DNA from: Neolewinella agarilytica
GTDB lineage: Bacteria > Bacteroidota > Bacteroidia > Chitinophagales > Saprospiraceae
Length of the DNA stretch: 64,000 nt
Assembly (NCBI RefSeq): GCF_900110645.1
Contig: NZ_FOFB01000005.1
Span: 186,001-250,000, forward strand
Reading direction: 5' to 3'
The notes beneath the pieces are model-generated. The model made no database searches, had not been told where the DNA came from, and saw nothing but the letters and a program-made list of their open reading frames with translations. Numbering within the stretch: the stretch's first letter is position 1; every line of letters starts with the position of its first letter. Position numbers and translations under genes: made by a program. Shown here piece by piece: positions 1 to 6,623 of this stretch.

Positions 1-295
1 GGTCTTCAGAGAACTGATTCTTAACGACCCATGGCCGTATTGATGGCCGTGCAAGTTTCCGGTTCGCCAGTTCAATAAATATGCCAATCAGTATTGCGGC
101 GGTCACTATTCCCGTACTGGCAACACTTATTCCTCGTCCGGCGATTGCGTCAGATAGCAAGGTAAAAACTGCTAACGATAGCGAAGCCGCGGAGAGTAGT
201 TGACCGATGTTTGCAATGGTGTAATAGGCTGGTAAGTGTCCACCGTGTTCGTTATAAAATGCCCGGTGTTTGGGCGTAGTCTGAATTTTACGCAT
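1..295 (-). CDS. Membrane protein, cut by window edge
   Basis: An open frame starts with ATG at 295 (MRKIQTTPKHRAFYNEHGG) and runs uninterrupted off the left edge, giving about 98 residues of an unknown total. After a hydrophilic N-terminus of about 25 residues there are two hydrophobic stretches, roughly residues 28-55 and 60-82, each long enough to span the membrane, followed by a basic segment (NRKLARPSIRPW). I recognise no family. It lies downstream of the recombinase gene on the same strand, so it is probably cargo of the same integrated element. The rest of the gene lies outside the window. Confidence 0.6.
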   Translation of the reverse strand, partial: MRKIQTTPKHRAFYNEHGGHLPAYYTIANIGQLLSAASLSLAVFTLLSDAIAGRGISVASTGIVTAAILIGIFIELANRKLARPSIRPWVVKNQFSED

Positions 296-377
296 TTTTG
301 TAAAAGTTTACTGTTAGTAAATAGCCCCGTTCCCGTGATCGTCTGCCAGGACAATTTGCACGGGTTCGGGGCGTTTT

Positions 378-1655
378 TTATGCTGGCTGCCAGTTCGCCA
401 GGTTTAGCGCAGGGCTGTGAATTGTTTTTACCGTTTCGGCTTTCTTTAGCTCTATATACTTCTGAAAAACAGATTCCGTCTTGTGTCCGGTGATCTGCAT
501 AATTGGATAAGCAACTCCGGTTGCCTCATACATATTAGAGGCAAAAGATTTGCGCCCTGAATGGCTACTAACATAGTCCGCTTTCAAGGCAGTCTCTTTT
601 ACCGTATTACCTCCTTCAGAATAAACACGCGTGAAGGTGGCCTCTGGTATTGCTTCTCGACATACTTCTTTTATCAGTCGGTTGAAGTACGCAGGTGCGA
701 TCCGGGGCAACTTGTAGTTATATTTCTCGAAGATGTTTTCCACCTGGGGCACTACCGGGATAACTACTGCCGTCATCGTCTTACTCGTGACCAGTTGCAA
801 AGTAGTTTGCCCGTCTTTCTCGTGAAAGTTTGCACGGGTAATGCCGTACCAGTCGCTAATACGCAGACCTGTCCAGGCTGCAAAGATCATCAGGTCGCGG
901 GCTTTATCCATTCCGGGCCGGTCTGATAAATCAAGATGCTCGATAGCATAAAGTTCGGGAACTGTAAGTCTTACTTTGCAGTTGGTAGACTGTCTACGAA
1001 TAATAAATTCTCTGTCCTCTTGAATAGTATTCATATGAATTTTTTTACGGTAAGCGTCTCGCATTACCTGTCTTAGTGCAGCCATTAGTTTGGCGGCGTT
1101 GTTGTTAGCAAAATTGCGGGGGGGGGCATACATCCATGCCGTAAAGTCATCTTTAAACTGATAGTCAAATTTGCTCCAGTCAAGCTCTTGCTTAGTGTCT
1201 TTCTCAAACTCTTTCAGGTGACGTTGCAGGGCCTCAAATTTGCCCCAACTGGTACGGGTCTTACCTGGTGTGTCTTTTCTGAGGGCAATGAAGGCAGACA
1301 AGTATCCGTGGAAGTCTTTTGGCATTTCGCCGGGCCGGTCTTCAGCTCCGACACGGTAAAGAACTTCTTGTTTAAAACCTTCATTCGTCAGCGTCTCGCC
1401 TACTTCGCGGAATAGCTGGTGAACAACATCTTCCCACTTTTGTAAGGAACTTATAATGCGCTCCACATCATTCCGGCCTCTTAGCGATCTTTTAGGGCTT
1501 TGCTTCCTATTATCCCACTCCGAAGGCTTTATGTACATTTGCAGCGATATTGATACACGTTTGCCTCGATAGCTAAACCGAACGTTAATAATCCCTCCTT
1601 CAGTGATATAAAAATTGGGGGTAGGTGGCCTCCGGCCTGGATTGCGTTTTTTCAT
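378..1655 (-). CDS. Tyrosine recombinase / integrase
   Basis: A 425-residue site-specific recombinase of the phage integrase family, which cuts and rejoins DNA at attachment sites through a 3'-phosphotyrosine link. The N-terminus (residues 1-60) looks like an arm-type DNA-binding domain, residues 110-215 like the SAM-like core-binding domain, and residues 230-410 are catalytic. The full catalytic set is visible: R265 in TGLRISDW, K292, H365 and R368 in HSGRKSF, H391 in TGHKTE, and nucleophile Y400 in FQKYI. This domain order is typical of integrases from Bacteroidota conjugative elements and genomic islands. It looks intact. Its position beside a tRNA-like 3' end (1828-1845) suggests it marks the right end of an integrated element extending left. 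Confidence 0.93.
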   Translation of the reverse strand: MKKRNPGRRPPTPNFYITEGGIINVRFSYRGKRVSISLQMYIKPSEWDNRKQSPKRSLRGRNDVERIISSLQKWEDVVHQLFREVGETLTNEGFKQEVLYRVGAEDRPGEMPKDFHGYLSAFIALRKDTPGKTRTSWGKFEALQRHLKEFEKDTKQELDWSKFDYQFKDDFTAWMYAPPRNFANNNAAKLMAALRQVMRDAYRKKIHMNTIQEDREFIIRRQSTNCKVRLTVPELYAIEHLDLSDRPGMDKARDLMIFAAWTGLRISDWYGITRANFHEKDGQTTLQLVTSKTMTAVVIPVVPQVENIFEKYNYKLPRIAPAYFNRLIKEVCREAIPEATFTRVYSEGGNTVKETALKADYVSSHSGRKSFASNMYEATGVAYPIMQITGHKTESVFQKYIELKKAETVKTIHSPALNLANWQPA

Positions 1656-1827
1656 GCTGTAAAGGTATTGTTGTGCCTTTCATATATGCAATAGTCGGCA
1701 CTATTCAACTACCTGTATAACAGTCATTTAGGCAAAAGCAATATATTCATTAAAAAAACACATATACATAATGCGCTGACAAGACAACTTTTTATACATA
1801 ACGGCTTTAACACAATCAAGGGCGGCT

Positions 1828-1845
1828 ATTCCTGTCCCCGCTACA
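1828..1845 (+). other. Candidate attachment site (tRNA 3'-end-like)
   Basis: The string ATTCCTGTCCCCGCTACA resembles the 3' end of a bacterial tRNA (second half of the T loop and stem, then the acceptor strand and discriminator base). No complete tRNA lies here, because the bases to the left do not form a T stem or cloverleaf. A strong terminator follows 3 bases later, as behind a host tRNA. Integrases of this type often recombine in tRNA 3' ends and leave such a fragment at one end of the element. This is inference from memory of tRNA ends. Confidence 0.35.
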
Positions 1846-1848
1846 TTT

Positions 1849-1886
1849 AAAGCCGTCTTTGACCTGTGGTCATTGACGGCTTTTTT
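1849..1886 (+). terminator. Rho-independent terminator
   Basis: A two-part stem: outer arms AAAGCCGTC and GACGGCTTT, inner arms TGACC and GGTCA with a 3-base loop, followed by a run of T to 1886. It points along the + strand. No protein gene on that strand ends just before it, which fits an origin as the terminator of a tRNA whose 3' end remains at 1828-1845. Confidence 0.75.
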
Positions 1887-1922
1887 GTTTGTTTTTAGAG
1901 TTTACTTCCCTTAAATTGTGTT

Positions 1923-2345
1923 ATGGACACTAAGCTGAAGGGAGATATCGCAGAACATGCAACAATACTTTATGCACTTACTCAGGGCTGGGGAGTGTTA
2001 ACACCAGTTGGAGATAGACTTCCTTATGATTTGGTATTAGATATTAAGTCAAGACTGATCAAAATTCAGGTGAAAAGTGCTTGGTTTGACCAAGCAAAGC
2101 AAAACTGGGTAGTTGACAATAGGAGAACAAAAACCAACAGAAGGGCAATGGTTAGATCGCCATACGATGAAAAAGATTTTGATTTTGCTATTCTCTACAT
2201 CAGCAAGCTTAAGGTCTTTTATATCATGCCATCTATTGTCTTTAACTCCTACGGATCTGAAATTCATTTAGTTGAGGATAGTAAACGACAGCGAAAACCA
2301 AAATCTGCTCAATTCAGAAATGCTTGGTCTTTACTTCTCCAATAG
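1923..2345 (+). CDS. PD-(D/E)XK endonuclease-like protein
   Basis: A 140-residue protein resembling the PD-(D/E)XK endonuclease family that includes the group I intron homing enzyme I-Ssp6803I. The fold signature is visible: E11 in KGDIAEHA, D36 in the PYDLVLD strand, then Q49 and K51 in IKIQVKSAW. Glutamine sits where most PD-(D/E)XK enzymes have Asp/Glu, as I recall for this subfamily. The C-terminus is basic. Members also occur as stand-alone chromosomal genes with no intron, and no intron is visible here. It lies just outside the candidate attachment site, so it is either host sequence or the edge of an older insertion. Biological role unknown; nuclease fold fairly sure. Confidence 0.7.
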   Translation: MDTKLKGDIAEHATILYALTQGWGVLTPVGDRLPYDLVLDIKSRLIKIQVKSAWFDQAKQNWVVDNRRTKTNRRAMVRSPYDEKDFDFAILYISKLKVFYIMPSIVFNSYGSEIHLVEDSKRQRKPKSAQFRNAWSLLLQ

Positions 2346-2411
2346 TATAAGTACCTCAACTAAATAGGCCCTCCAAGCATTAGCATACCAACTTCAATTT
2401 TTACCAAATAC

Positions 2412-2753
2412 ATGGCTACAGTTAAGTTCACCTTCGAAGATAAAAGCATCGCCCCCAAGACGGTGGAGAACGTTCCTACGGATATCAGCATTCTTGAAGT
2501 AACCGAAGAGAATGACATTCACCTGAATCACAACTGCGGCGAAGTTTGCGCCTGCAGCACCTGTCACGTTTACGTGCACAAGGGGGAAGACGCATTAGAA
2601 GAAATCAGTGATAAAGAGGAAGACTTCATTGATCGGGCCATTAATCCCCGTATCGAGAGTCGCCTTGGCTGCCAGGCTATCATCTTAGATGAAGATGCAG
2701 TCATCGAAGTAGAGATTCCGGATCAAAAGCAGATCATCGGGCACGAACATTGA
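2412..2753 (+). CDS. fdx: 2Fe-2S ferredoxin, adrenodoxin type
   Basis: A 113-residue soluble electron carrier. The cluster ligands are C42, C48 and C51 (NCGEVCACSTCHVYV) and C87 (SRLGCQ), matching the C-x5-C-x2-C...C pattern of adrenodoxin/ISC-type ferredoxins. Acidic residues around 58-72 (GEDALEEISDKEED) form the usual partner-binding face. The next gene, 170 bases downstream on the same strand, is iscX, so it probably supplies electrons for iron-sulfur cluster assembly. The rest of an isc operon (iscS, iscU, hscAB) is not in the window. ATG at 2412 is the only sensible start. Confidence 0.9.
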   Translation: MATVKFTFEDKSIAPKTVENVPTDISILEVTEENDIHLNHNCGEVCACSTCHVYVHKGEDALEEISDKEEDFIDRAINPRIESRLGCQAIILDEDAVIEVEIPDQKQIIGHEH

Positions 2754-2763
2754 TTAGTCTGTT

Positions 2764-2903
2764 GGTTCGTTGGTCTTTTGGGCTACCGCATTTTGTAGGC
2801 GGCAAAAACCCCCTACTTCAGTGCGATTCTCCCTCTAACCAGCTAACTAAGTTAAACTGCTGTAACTCCTTCAATGTGCGGCAGCCCAAAAGACCAACTG
2901 ACC
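2764..2903. repeat. Long inverted repeat between fdx and iscX
   Basis: The arms 2764-2790 and 2877-2903 are reverse complements at about 24 of 27 positions (core TTGGTCTTTTGGGCT), separated by 86 bases. A transcript running from fdx to iscX would fold into a long stem. It is not a standard terminator, since no T run follows the right arm. It may be an intergenic palindromic repeat or an mRNA-stabilising structure. Confidence 0.75.
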
Positions 2904-2922
2904 AAACAACCAAAATACCAAC

Positions 2923-3168
2923 ATGAGTTTTAAAGATTTCGACGACTTTCCCTTCGGCTGGGCCGACCACGAAGACATTGCCATGGCGCTCTATGATCGC
3001 TTCGGTGACGAGATGGACCAGGGAAAAATCTACCGCATCCGTTTCACGGACCTTCTGGAATGGATTCTGGAGATCCCCAATTTTACCGGAACCAAAGAAG
3101 GCTCCACCGAGGAACACCTTGAGCAGATTCAGGCTAAATGGGTGTATGAGTGGCGGGAGAATCAATAA
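2923..3168 (+). CDS. iscX: Fe-S cluster assembly protein IscX
   Basis: An 81-residue acidic protein that matches IscX (YfhJ), the small adaptor that binds the cysteine desulfurase IscS and modulates Fe-S cluster assembly, perhaps as an iron sensor or donor. Family marks: FGWADHEDIAMALYD near the N-terminus, IRFTDLLEWILEI in the middle, and LEQIQAKWVYEW at the C-terminus. The length is slightly above the usual 66-76. It follows a ferredoxin gene, the usual partner in isc operons. IscX is less common in Bacteroidota than in Proteobacteria. Start ATG at 2923. Confidence 0.85.
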   Translation: MSFKDFDDFPFGWADHEDIAMALYDRFGDEMDQGKIYRIRFTDLLEWILEIPNFTGTKEGSTEEHLEQIQAKWVYEWRENQ

Positions 3169-3300
3169 GGTTGCAAGTTCCAAGTTACAAGTTGCAGGGT
3201 GCTGGTTGTAACCTGCAACTCACAACCTGCAACTTGGAACTTGTAACCTGCAACTTGTAACCTGCAACTCACAACCTGCAACTCACAACCTGCAACCTGA
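3169..3300. repeat. Tandem and inverted repeat, 15-base units
   Basis: About 130 bases built from variants of AACCTGCAACTTGT and AACCTGCAACTCAC. The first 30 bases carry the same words in reverse orientation (AAGTTCCAAGTTACAAGTTG), so the array can fold back on itself. It fills the whole gap between the iscX stop and the ATG of the next gene at 3301. Unit length varies and there are no spacers, so it is not a CRISPR. Confidence 0.85.
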
Positions 3301-3840
3301 ATGAACGAACTAGAGAAATTCGCTGACATCAACACCTTCATCTTTGACGTAGATGGAGTGCTGACCAATTCCCAGCTCATCGTGATGGAAGATGGTAAGC
3401 TACTGCGGCAGATGAACGTTCGCGATGGTTATGCCATCAAACGAGCCATTGATATGGGCTATCGGGTAGCCATTATCACCGGAGGAAAAAGTGAGGGGGT
3501 AGTTTCTCGCTTGCAGGGGCTGGGTGTAGTCGATATTTATTACGGCATCAGAGATAAAGTGGAGGCTTATCGGGAGTTTATGTATCTCTACGATGATGAA
3601 ATATCGGATGAGAATGTTCTCTATATGGGGGACGATGTGCCTGATTACGAAGTAATGCGCCTGGTGGGTATCCCCGCCTGCCCCAATGATGCCTGTTCGG
3701 AGATTCTCTCCATCTCTACTTACGTCAGTCAGGCAAAGGGTGGGGAAGGAGCCGTGCGCGAGGTCATCGAGCGCACTTTGCGCCTGAAGGGAAATTGGTT
3801 GCCTCATGACGAAGAAGATGAGCTGCCGACCAGTGTTTAA
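3301..3840 (+). CDS. kdsC: KDO-8-phosphate phosphatase (HAD family)
   Basis: A 179-residue HAD-family phosphatase of the KdsC type, which removes phosphate from 3-deoxy-D-manno-octulosonate 8-phosphate to give KDO for lipopolysaccharide. Motif I is FDVDGVLT (nucleophile D16, general acid D18), motif II is AIITGGKS, and motif IV is MGDDVPD. The length and lack of a cap domain fit KdsC, which acts as a tetramer in the cytoplasm. The ATG directly abuts the tandem repeat at 3169-3300, so any leader consists of repeat sequence. The C-terminal 15 residues are acidic and probably unstructured. KdsA and KdsB are not in the window. Confidence 0.88.
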   Translation: MNELEKFADINTFIFDVDGVLTNSQLIVMEDGKLLRQMNVRDGYAIKRAIDMGYRVAIITGGKSEGVVSRLQGLGVVDIYYGIRDKVEAYREFMYLYDDEISDENVLYMGDDVPDYEVMRLVGIPACPNDACSEILSISTYVSQAKGGEGAVREVIERTLRLKGNWLPHDEEDELPTSV

Positions 3841-3899
3841 CAGCTGGCACACGCCATAAATCCTGCAGACGGCATCTGATAGGTGGCCACACCTATTGT

Positions 3900-5066
3900 A
3901 TGAAACACCTGACGCTGCCGGCGGTGCTGATGCTACTGCTTATCTCTTGTTCAAAGTCCGATAGTATTGAATCTTCGCCTCCCGATCAATGGATTGTGGT
4001 GGGTAACGATCGTGGTTTGCGCAATGAATTCATCGACATGGCAAACCTTATTGACGTTGAAGAGAGTAACTTAAGGGTTCGCTCATCGGTCATCCCGAAT
4101 ATGGAGTTAAACTATCCGATTCGCGATAGCCTGGTGATTGGGTCGGAAGAAGAGCAGTGGCGATTAAGCCGGCGTGGCCGGGATACGCTGGTGTTATTCG
4201 ATTCGGTTAAGAATAATCATTATTATCTGGAGCGTCTTCGGGTAGTAAACTTAGACTCTTCCTGGATGGATTATGCCACCCAAAAGGTGTTTTTGGACAA
4301 TGGTGGATTCATGGATGTATCGTTCTTGTTCGAAGAAAAAGGAGACCAAGATCAGGGGTGCTACATGACCCGGGCTACCCGATTTATTGGCAATCAACGG
4401 ATATGGTACGATCAGGCAGATGGTTTTTGGCGTGCAGAGGATCGATTTAACCAGCCGATATTGTCCTATACGCTTGGAGGGAGTAGAGATGTTACGATCC
4501 TGATTGATTCCATCAAGGCTGGAGAAGGACTATATGGTCGAAGGATTGACAACAACAATATGAACGGTATCCGGAGAGGAAAGCTACTCAGAGAATCAGC
4601 AAACAGGAGTAGTGAAAATCCGGAAGAATTACTTTCGCACCTTGACTTTTCTAAAACTAAAGTCACCCTGATGGCGGATTCCCTCAAAAACCGACACACC
4701 CGTTTTACTAATAGCGGTAGCTTACCGAAAAACATCATCTCTCTGGCGGAGCACGACCTGGAAGGTTTTTGGCTTTTACTGGATGAGGCAGGTTTTGCCA
4801 TAAAGGTCGGCGAGAAAAATATTCGCCAGGGGAGCTTTTCTTTTCATCCCCGGGCCAACTATATTTTACTGGACGGTGGTTGTCTTAACGTACATTACCT
4901 GCCCTATGAAGTGCTTAAGGATGGCCTGGTAGTGAATCTTCCCATTACCTTGATTCGCCCCGGGCTGGAGCCCAGAGGGATAGCCAAAGGAAAGATGTTT
5001 ACAGGTGTGGCCTACTTTATGACAGAGTTGGAAATTGAAATACCGTTTATGGAAGGGAAGCGGTAA
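3900..5066 (+). CDS. Lipoprotein of unknown function
   Basis: A 388-residue predicted lipoprotein. The signal peptide MKHLTLPAVLMLLLISC ends in a lipobox with the acylated Cys at 17. I recognise no domain. The mature part is charged, with alternating hydrophobic residues, and seems to hold two similar halves beginning around residues 25 and 260. It could therefore be a beta-rich envelope protein. It stands alone between kdsC (60 bases upstream) and a convergent gene, so context gives no role. Confidence 0.8.
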   Translation: MKHLTLPAVLMLLLISCSKSDSIESSPPDQWIVVGNDRGLRNEFIDMANLIDVEESNLRVRSSVIPNMELNYPIRDSLVIGSEEEQWRLSRRGRDTLVLFDSVKNNHYYLERLRVVNLDSSWMDYATQKVFLDNGGFMDVSFLFEEKGDQDQGCYMTRATRFIGNQRIWYDQADGFWRAEDRFNQPILSYTLGGSRDVTILIDSIKAGEGLYGRRIDNNNMNGIRRGKLLRESANRSSENPEELLSHLDFSKTKVTLMADSLKNRHTRFTNSGSLPKNIISLAEHDLEGFWLLLDEAGFAIKVGEKNIRQGSFSFHPRANYILLDGGCLNVHYLPYEVLKDGLVVNLPITLIRPGLEPRGIAKGKMFTGVAYFMTELEIEIPFMEGKR

Positions 5067-5101
5067 ACGTGCACTGAGTATGTGGTGGCCGAATTAGCGA
5101 C

Positions 5102-5968
5102 TTAGTAGGTCTTTGTCATCATTTCGGGCACTGCAATAATGAAGTGAGCTTTATTCTTATGCTCAGGCAGGAGTTCTTCGACTTGTTCCTGTTCTACGGT
5201 TGAAATGGTCATCACTTTCAAATCCGGAGCGTATTTATTGAGGTACCAGCCGATGCCCTCGAAATCGTCCGAGTGATAGCTACCGTTCAGATGCAGGAAG
5301 GGAACACCCTTCTTTTTATTAGCAATAATGAAGTGGGCCATTGTAGCGTCTTTGATGGCTTGTGCCATCGGGAAAGTCTCGCCGCCATGCCCTCCGGGCA
5401 TCATCTCGAGCATTCGTACATAGCCCGGGAGGTTCTTGTCGTAGGGAATGGGCAGGGGAGGGAGGAGCTTCTTTTCCTCAGGGCTCAGCTCATCCAAAGA
5501 GGCAAAACCGCCCCGAAATACCTGCCGGGCAATGGGTCTGGGGACATTGGTGGCAATCACCGGGATTCCGACCTCGCTGGCGAACTCAACTACGGGCTGG
5601 TAATCAGTCTTGTAGTTTGACCAAAGCCCCTGGCCTACGGAGTCCAGCGCTTCCAGCGTAATCATCCCCTGGAGGTATTTATCCAGCGCCTGCTGTTGAT
5701 CTGTTTCGAACATCTCCATACCAATACTGAGCTTCCCTTTTGAGGAAAGATCCCGTGTCAGGGTGTGCTGCAGCCAGTGGGAAATAGCGTTGTTATGTAT
5801 TTCTCCAAAAAGGATTATGTCAGCGGATTCAGCGGATTTCAACAGTTTGCCGTATTTGGCTTTTTTGCCTTTGGGGCTAAAGAGCGCGAAGGGAACCGGA
5901 TTTTTTTGTGCTGACATATTTTGGGGGATAAACAGCAAGGATAGTGCTAGAAGCAGGAAAAATTTCAT
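5102..5968 (-). CDS. ChaN-like haem-binding protein
   Basis: A 288-residue exported protein of the ChaN/haem-binding uptake family (Pfam Cofac_haem_bdg). The signal peptide is MKFFLLLALSLLFIPQNMSAQ. Family marks are ILFGEIHNNAISHWLQ, SIGMEMFETDQQ with the following LDKYLQG, PVIATNVPRPIAR, and the late FLHLNGSYHSDDFEG. ChaN of Campylobacter binds cofacial haems and is implicated in iron uptake; distant relatives are TIKI-type proteases. No iron genes flank it. A TACCTTGG box lies about 20 bases before the start, resembling the Bacteroidota -7 element. Confidence 0.8.
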   Translation of the reverse strand: MKFFLLLALSLLFIPQNMSAQKNPVPFALFSPKGKKAKYGKLLKSAESADIILFGEIHNNAISHWLQHTLTRDLSSKGKLSIGMEMFETDQQQALDKYLQGMITLEALDSVGQGLWSNYKTDYQPVVEFASEVGIPVIATNVPRPIARQVFRGGFASLDELSPEEKKLLPPLPIPYDKNLPGYVRMLEMMPGGHGGETFPMAQAIKDATMAHFIIANKKKGVPFLHLNGSYHSDDFEGIGWYLNKYAPDLKVMTISTVEQEQVEELLPEHKNKAHFIIAVPEMMTKTY

Positions 5969-6026
5969 GTTTGATCGTTAAGGCAGGGCCAAGGTAAGCA
6001 ATGCCTGCTCTTTTAATAGTCTCTCC

Positions 6027-6046
6027 TTGCACCTGCGGACGCGCCC
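6027..6046 (-). repeat. GC-rich interspersed repeat copy
   Basis: The string TTGCACCTGCGGACGCGCCC is a reverse-orientation copy of the family GGCGCGGCCGCAGGTGCAAAG found at 14632, 22097, 46321, 52713 and elsewhere. It lies in the short gap between two divergent genes. Confidence 0.6.
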
Positions 6047-6080
6047 AAATTCTTAAATTGCGGCCCATTAATAAAATCTC

Positions 6081-6611
6081 ATGAGTGATACTACAACATT
6101 AGGCGTTGGTAGCCGCGTGCGTCACCCCGCATTTGGTGACGGCGTCATCATCAAATTATACAAGGCTGCCTACGATGTTACCTTCATGATCCACGGCATT
6201 AAATCCGTTGGGCGTGACTACGATAAATGGGAAGTTCTGGAGGCCATTGAAGCCGAAGAAGTAGCTTCTTTCAATGAGGCTGAAAAAGCCCTGGTTCGGA
6301 TCCTACGCACTTACAATGGCATTCAGGAAACCACCCAACTGGGCGATCGCTGGGTCGACGGACAGCTCATCCTGAAGCCCGGAGAAGATGGTCTGGCCAC
6401 CAAGGAAATGCCCATCGATACTTTCTTTCACAAAATCGTCATGGTACGGGACCGCCTGCGGGTAATGGAGCAGCGCATTAACTCCAGCAGTATGACTGAC
6501 GAAGAGAAGGTCAACCTGCAGCAGTATATCACCCGGATTTATGGCTCCCTGACTTCTTTCAACGTACTGTTTCGACGGAAGGAGGATCATTTTTCTGGGC
6601 AAAAAAGTTAG
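6081..6611 (+). CDS. Conserved protein with UvrD-tail-like domain
   Basis: A 176-residue cytoplasmic protein. Residues 7-52 (GVGSRVRHPAFGDGVIIKLY onward) closely resemble the Tudor-like C-terminal module of UvrD/PcrA helicases; compare the last 60 residues of the helicase at 14826-17141. In the helicases that module contacts RNA polymerase. The remainder (residues 55-176) is largely helical and charged, with no family I know. A role at RNA polymerase or on nucleic acid is possible but unproven. It ends 12 bases before the convergent stop of the dynamin-like gene. Confidence 0.7.
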   Translation: MSDTTTLGVGSRVRHPAFGDGVIIKLYKAAYDVTFMIHGIKSVGRDYDKWEVLEAIEAEEVASFNEAEKALVRILRTYNGIQETTQLGDRWVDGQLILKPGEDGLATKEMPIDTFFHKIVMVRDRLRVMEQRINSSSMTDEEKVNLQQYITRIYGSLTSFNVLFRRKEDHFSGQKS

Positions 6612-6623
6612 CGCTTTGCGCGT

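Noticed and set aside
1790-1850. Complete tRNA gene
   Set aside because: Only the 3' end fits; the rest does not fold into D and anticodon arms.
3169-3300. CRISPR array
   Set aside because: Units are variable, unspaced and partly inverted, and no cas genes are near.
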